Assembly (NCBI GenBank): GCA_025454755.1
Contig: JALONV010000021.1
Span: forward strand, 1-64,000
Direction of reading: 5' to 3'
DNA length: 64,000 bases
Source: Bacteroidales bacterium
Lineage (GTDB): Bacteria > Bacteroidota > Bacteroidia > Bacteroidales > VadinHA17
Every line of letters begins with the position of its first letter. The stretch's first letter is position 1. The notes below the pieces were generated by a model. It searched no databases. It was given only the letters and a program-made list of their open reading frames with translations, and was not told the origin of the DNA. Below are positions 61,401-64,000 of this stretch, in pieces. The position numbers were made by a program, and so were the translations under genes.

Positions 61401-63022
61401 TTTTCATTTTCCGTATTAAATGGTAAATATACATCAAAACGGCTTCCCTTACCGGGTTCGCTGAAAACAGTAACATTTCCCCTGTGTGCATCGACAATTG
61501 CACGCACGTAATTAAGTCCCAGGCCGAATCCCTTAACGTCATGAACATTTCCCGAGGCCTGACGATAGAATCTTTCAAAGATCTTTGATTGCACGCTTTT
61601 AGTCATCCCGATGCCCTTGTCTTCAACAGACAGGATGATCCCATCCCTGCTGTTTTTAGTTTCCACTGTTATTTCCGGTGATCCGGTCGAATATTTAATG
61701 GCATTGTCAAGGAGGTTATTCACCAGGTTGAAAAGATGCTCGCTGTCGCCTCTGATTACAGGCTGACCTGCATCCAGCTTCATCATCACCCTGCCGTTAT
61801 TCAGGCGAATAATTATATCAATAGTATCAACTGCATGATTTATGATGTCATGAAGCGAAATGTTCTCGAATTTGAAATGTATCTCTTTTTTATCGAGTGA
61901 AGCGATCTGAAGTATTGTCTCCACCTTCTTGTCCATCCGGCTGTTCTCCTTTTTAATCATTCCAATGAAATGTTTAATGCTTGATTCATCGTTGATGACC
62001 TTTGGATTTGTAATGGTATCAGCAGCCAGCGATATTGTAGCGATGGGCGTCTTGAATTCATGTGTCATGTTGTTAATGAAGTCCGATTTCATCTCCGATA
62101 CTTTTTTCTGGCGTATAAGGAAGAACAGGCTCAGCGCGAAAGTCGCGAGTATGATAAGTGAAAAGAGCAACGATCCTCCAAGTATCCATGCCATGGAACC
62201 CAGGACATAAGTGGTTCGTTCAGGGAAAACAACAGAAAGAGTAAGATCCTTGCGGATGATATTATCTGCAAAAAGCCTTACTTTATATTTGCTCCTGAGA
62301 AAATCATTTTTGCCGGCTTTCCTGAAACTGCCATCTTCCACCTTCCCATCCCGGATTATGGCATATTCATAAGATGGTCTTATAGGTGAAAACATAAATG
62401 CACGCTCTAAAGCAAACCCAACTTCCTCCCTGTCTATATTGGTAGTTTTTTCCCAGTTATAAAGCTCAGCTATCATCTTATCGTTCATGTTGCGAAGCTC
62501 ATCAGACCGTTTTTTCGCCCATTCAATAAATTCCTCCTGCTTTATATATATGCCGTGTGGGGTGTTCATATTTCCCCCGTTGCTGTTCATGATCACTATT
62601 TCGCCGGGATCTTCAGGTGATGTCATTATTACTTCGGAGGAATCAGTTGTATAGATAGTATCATGAATCGTCACAACAGGTGCCTCTCCCGGATTTTGAG
62701 TAACTGACTGGTTCGTGATCCTCACACTTATGTTACCGTTGCCGCCAGTCGAATAGCTGTTCACACTGAAATAGCTCGTGATGTCATTTGAGGTATCTCC
62801 TGCTGAGGCTGTTCCCTGGAACAAAAAATCGTCGAAAAAATTCATCTTTCTCGATGATTCTATCGAATTAGCAGCCTCCCTGATGCTTGAAGTAACATAA
62901 AAATCGAAGTTCTCATTCCTGATGCCAACAGCATTCCTGATCCATCTTATCTGAACCCAGATGATCCCGATTATGGAAAACAGCATCATGAAAATGAGTC
63001 CGGCGAATTTACTCCTGTTCAT
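61397..63022 (-). CDS. Sensor histidine kinase, RprX-like
   Basis: 541 residues. An N-terminal helix (about 8-25), a large periplasmic region (30-270), a second helix (about 278-302), then HisKA with His321 in NNMTHEFKTPIATISLAAD. HATPase_c has NNLLDNAIKYSTGSPE, DKGIGM and GFGLGLNYVRAIVDAH. The sequence pattern matches RprX kinases of Bacteroidota. It forms an operon with the response regulator (61400/61397 overlap). Confidence 0.93.
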   Translation of the reverse strand: MNRSKFAGLIFMMLFSIIGIIWVQIRWIRNAVGIRNENFDFYVTSSIREAANSIESSRKMNFFDDFLFQGTASAGDTSNDITSYFSVNSYSTGGNGNISVRITNQSVTQNPGEAPVVTIHDTIYTTDSSEVIMTSPEDPGEIVIMNSNGGNMNTPHGIYIKQEEFIEWAKKRSDELRNMNDKMIAELYNWEKTTNIDREEVGFALERAFMFSPIRPSYEYAIIRDGKVEDGSFRKAGKNDFLRSKYKVRLFADNIIRKDLTLSVVFPERTTYVLGSMAWILGGSLLFSLIILATFALSLFFLIRQKKVSEMKSDFINNMTHEFKTPIATISLAADTITNPKVINDESSIKHFIGMIKKENSRMDKKVETILQIASLDKKEIHFKFENISLHDIINHAVDTIDIIIRLNNGRVMMKLDAGQPVIRGDSEHLFNLVNNLLDNAIKYSTGSPEITVETKNSRDGIILSVEDKGIGMTKSVQSKIFERFYRQASGNVHDVKGFGLGLNYVRAIVDAHRGNVTVFSEPGKGSRFDVYLPFNTENEK

Positions 63023-63120
63023 GCGGCAAATTTAACTTATCGGTACACAAAGCGGATATGTTTTAACTTTTCATTAACTCTTATTAACCTGATTTTAACG
63101 GCATAAGGTGGGTTATGGAG

Positions 63121-63128
63121 TAATTTTG
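63121..63128 (+). promoter_or_regulatory. Putative -7 box of a small transcription unit
   Basis: TAATTTTG fits TAnnTTTG. No good -33 TTG was found at the expected distance, so the support is moderate. It precedes the small ORF at 63151 and the terminator at 63282. Confidence 0.4.
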
Positions 63129-63150
63129 ATCAGCAAAAACCGAAAAATAT

Positions 63151-63255
63151 GTGATTGCGAAGGATGGTGTAGTAATCACAGTGGAAAGCAAGGATGAGGC
63201 AAAGGCAAAGGAGATAATCGAAGAGCTTGAGAAAAAGCTCGACGTAAAGAAATAA
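63151..63255 (+). CDS. Small ORF (34 residues), possible lysine/glutamate-rich small protein
   Basis: A GTG at 63151 starts MIAKDGVVITVESKDEAK and continues to a lysine-rich C-terminal helix ending LDVKK before a TAA. The reading frame is open further upstream to the region near 63,135 but no ATG is available. A strong terminator lies 27 bases after the stop, so transcription across it is likely. The protein looks helical and charged, and similar short pieces occur as ends of larger proteins. It is either a genuine small protein or the remnant of one. Confidence 0.4.
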   Translation: MIAKDGVVITVESKDEAKAKEIIEELEKKLDVKK

Positions 63256-63281
63256 CTTCCGATTCTTTCATGTTCATTCCT

Positions 63282-63317
63282 GAAAATGAGTCCGGTATTC
63301 CGGCTCATTTTCTTTTT
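63282..63317 (+). terminator. Rho-independent terminator of the small unit
   Basis: A stem gaaaatgag-t-ccgg / ccgg-ctcattttc with loop tatt (13 paired bases, one bulge) is followed by five Ts. Confidence 0.85.
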
Positions 63318-63419
63318 AAACTACCTCATTAAATTAAGATCTGCGAAAATCAGCGAAATCAGCGGGAAAAAAGAAAATGCTCCCGCAGATAACGCAGATG
63401 TACGCAGATGAAATCAGTT

Positions 63420-64000
63420 TTATACCTCTGTGTTCTTAAATACCTCCCAGATATCTCCTTCAGGAAAAGGCGCGGTAATAACAATATTTTCCTTCTTTAC
63501 CGGGTGAATGAATTCAATTCGTCTTGCCATCAGACTTATACTGCCATCTTCATTCGACCTGGGGAAACCATATTTCAGATCACCTTTGATCGGACAGCCA
63601 ATTTTTGCCAGCTGTGCTCTTATCTGGTGATGACGACCGGAATGAAGCTCTACCTCCAGCAGATAATACCGGTCGGAACGACCGGCAACCCTGTATGACA
63701 AACTGGCTTTTTTTGACTCTTTCACCTCATAATCATAAACATATGTCTTGTTCTGCTTCTCATTCTTCTTAAGGAAATGAGTGATTGTGCCTTCATCTTC
63801 AGGAGGTCTCTCCTTTACTATTGCAAGGTATGTCTTCTTTACCTGTGTGCTCCTGAACATCTCATTAAGCCGAGTAAGAGCTTTAGAGGTACGCGCATAA
63901 ATTATCACACCGCTCACAGGACGGTCGAGCCTGTGGACTACTCCAAGAAATGCATCGCCGGGTTTATTGTACTTGCGCGCTAAATATTTCTTCACACCGG
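63420..64000 (-). CDS. RluA-family pseudouridine synthase, partial
   Basis: The frame is open to the end of the window, so the true start lies beyond position 64000. The visible 193 codons include the catalytic GVVHRLDRPVSG (aspartate nucleophile near the right edge), RHHQIRAQLAKIGCPIKGDLKYG, and the C-terminal FIHPV end. There is no visible S4 domain, so it is the shorter RluA-type branch. It acts on rRNA or tRNA; the specific position is unknown. It is a paralogue of the gene at 34.7 kb. Confidence 0.9.
   Translation of the reverse strand, partial: GVKKYLARKYNKPGDAFLGVVHRLDRPVSGVIIYARTSKALTRLNEMFRSTQVKKTYLAIVKERPPEDEGTITHFLKKNEKQNKTYVYDYEVKESKKASLSYRVAGRSDRYYLLEVELHSGRHHQIRAQLAKIGCPIKGDLKYGFPRSNEDGSISLMARRIEFIHPVKKENIVITAPFPEGDIWEVFKNTEV

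Overview
The window looks like a chromosome segment of a Bacteroidota bacterium, probably Bacteroidales/Marinilabiliales-like. The evidence is promoters of the TTG-N20-TAnnTTTG type, weak Shine-Dalgarno sites, an S46 dipeptidyl peptidase, an RprX/RprY-like two-component pair, PD40/SMP-30 beta-propellers, a FlgD-like/T9SS-type C-terminal fragment, DUF4382, DUF6922 and DUF2141 proteins, and many small secreted or lipoprotein genes of unknown function. No rRNA, CRISPR array, prophage or replication origin is visible. One tRNA gene, tRNA-Met(CAT), is present.

Layout. 1-9.3 kb: a broken YidE-type antiporter, the TldD/TldE peptidase pair (TldD has a stop codon inside its Tat signal), an AEC transporter, a TspO-like membrane protein, DUF116 and an AlbA_2 protein. 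9.4-20.3 kb: DUF1846, a secreted TPR protein, a DEAD-box helicase, a truncated transposase, two damaged beta-propeller genes, an S46 peptidase and thymidylate synthase. 20.4-34 kb: a Fic protein, small secreted proteins, a GC-richer protein with four Ig-like repeats, a quinone-oxidoreductase-like enzyme, a RelE/ParE toxin-antitoxin pair, a CYTH protein, an exported nitroreductase, a Spy-like protein and a methyltransferase. 34-46 kb: a Tat-exported DUF3795 protein, RluA, an alpha/beta hydrolase, MATE, a stand-alone GMP-synthase ATPase subunit, a MIO-dependent ammonia-lyase, and an overlapping three-gene operon (ABM monooxygenase, iron-type alcohol dehydrogenase, Mut7-C). 46.1-54 kb: a four-helix-bundle gene beside octamer repeats, a six-gene envelope/two-component operon with two glutamine-rich exported proteins, a frameshifted lipoprotein, and a DUF6922/AbiEii pair between a tRNA-Met gene and a partial copy of it. 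54-64 kb: an LptF/G permease, ribBA, fmt, a LysM glucosaminidase, cdd, an RprXY-like pair and a partial RluA.

Two themes stand out. First, at least seven genes carry small lesions: internal deletions, a 13-bp tandem duplication, a one-base indel and a nonsense codon. Several are recognisable because both sides of the break still match the family. This is either real decay or phase switching, or assembly error, and raw reads would separate these. Second, many intergenic gaps are built from a small vocabulary of degenerate short-period repeats: ACCGT-type, a 14-mer based on GATTACC, an ATCGTGCA octamer and GGCGTCAGG. These sometimes supply the C-terminus or the -33 promoter box of neighbouring genes.

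The best candidate for an undescribed system is the operon at 46.8-51.5 kb: exported Q/N-rich protein, outer-membrane barrel, response regulator, histidine kinase, exported Q/T-rich protein and DUF4382 lipoprotein, closed by a strong terminator. All functional statements come from reading motifs by eye; no database search was run.
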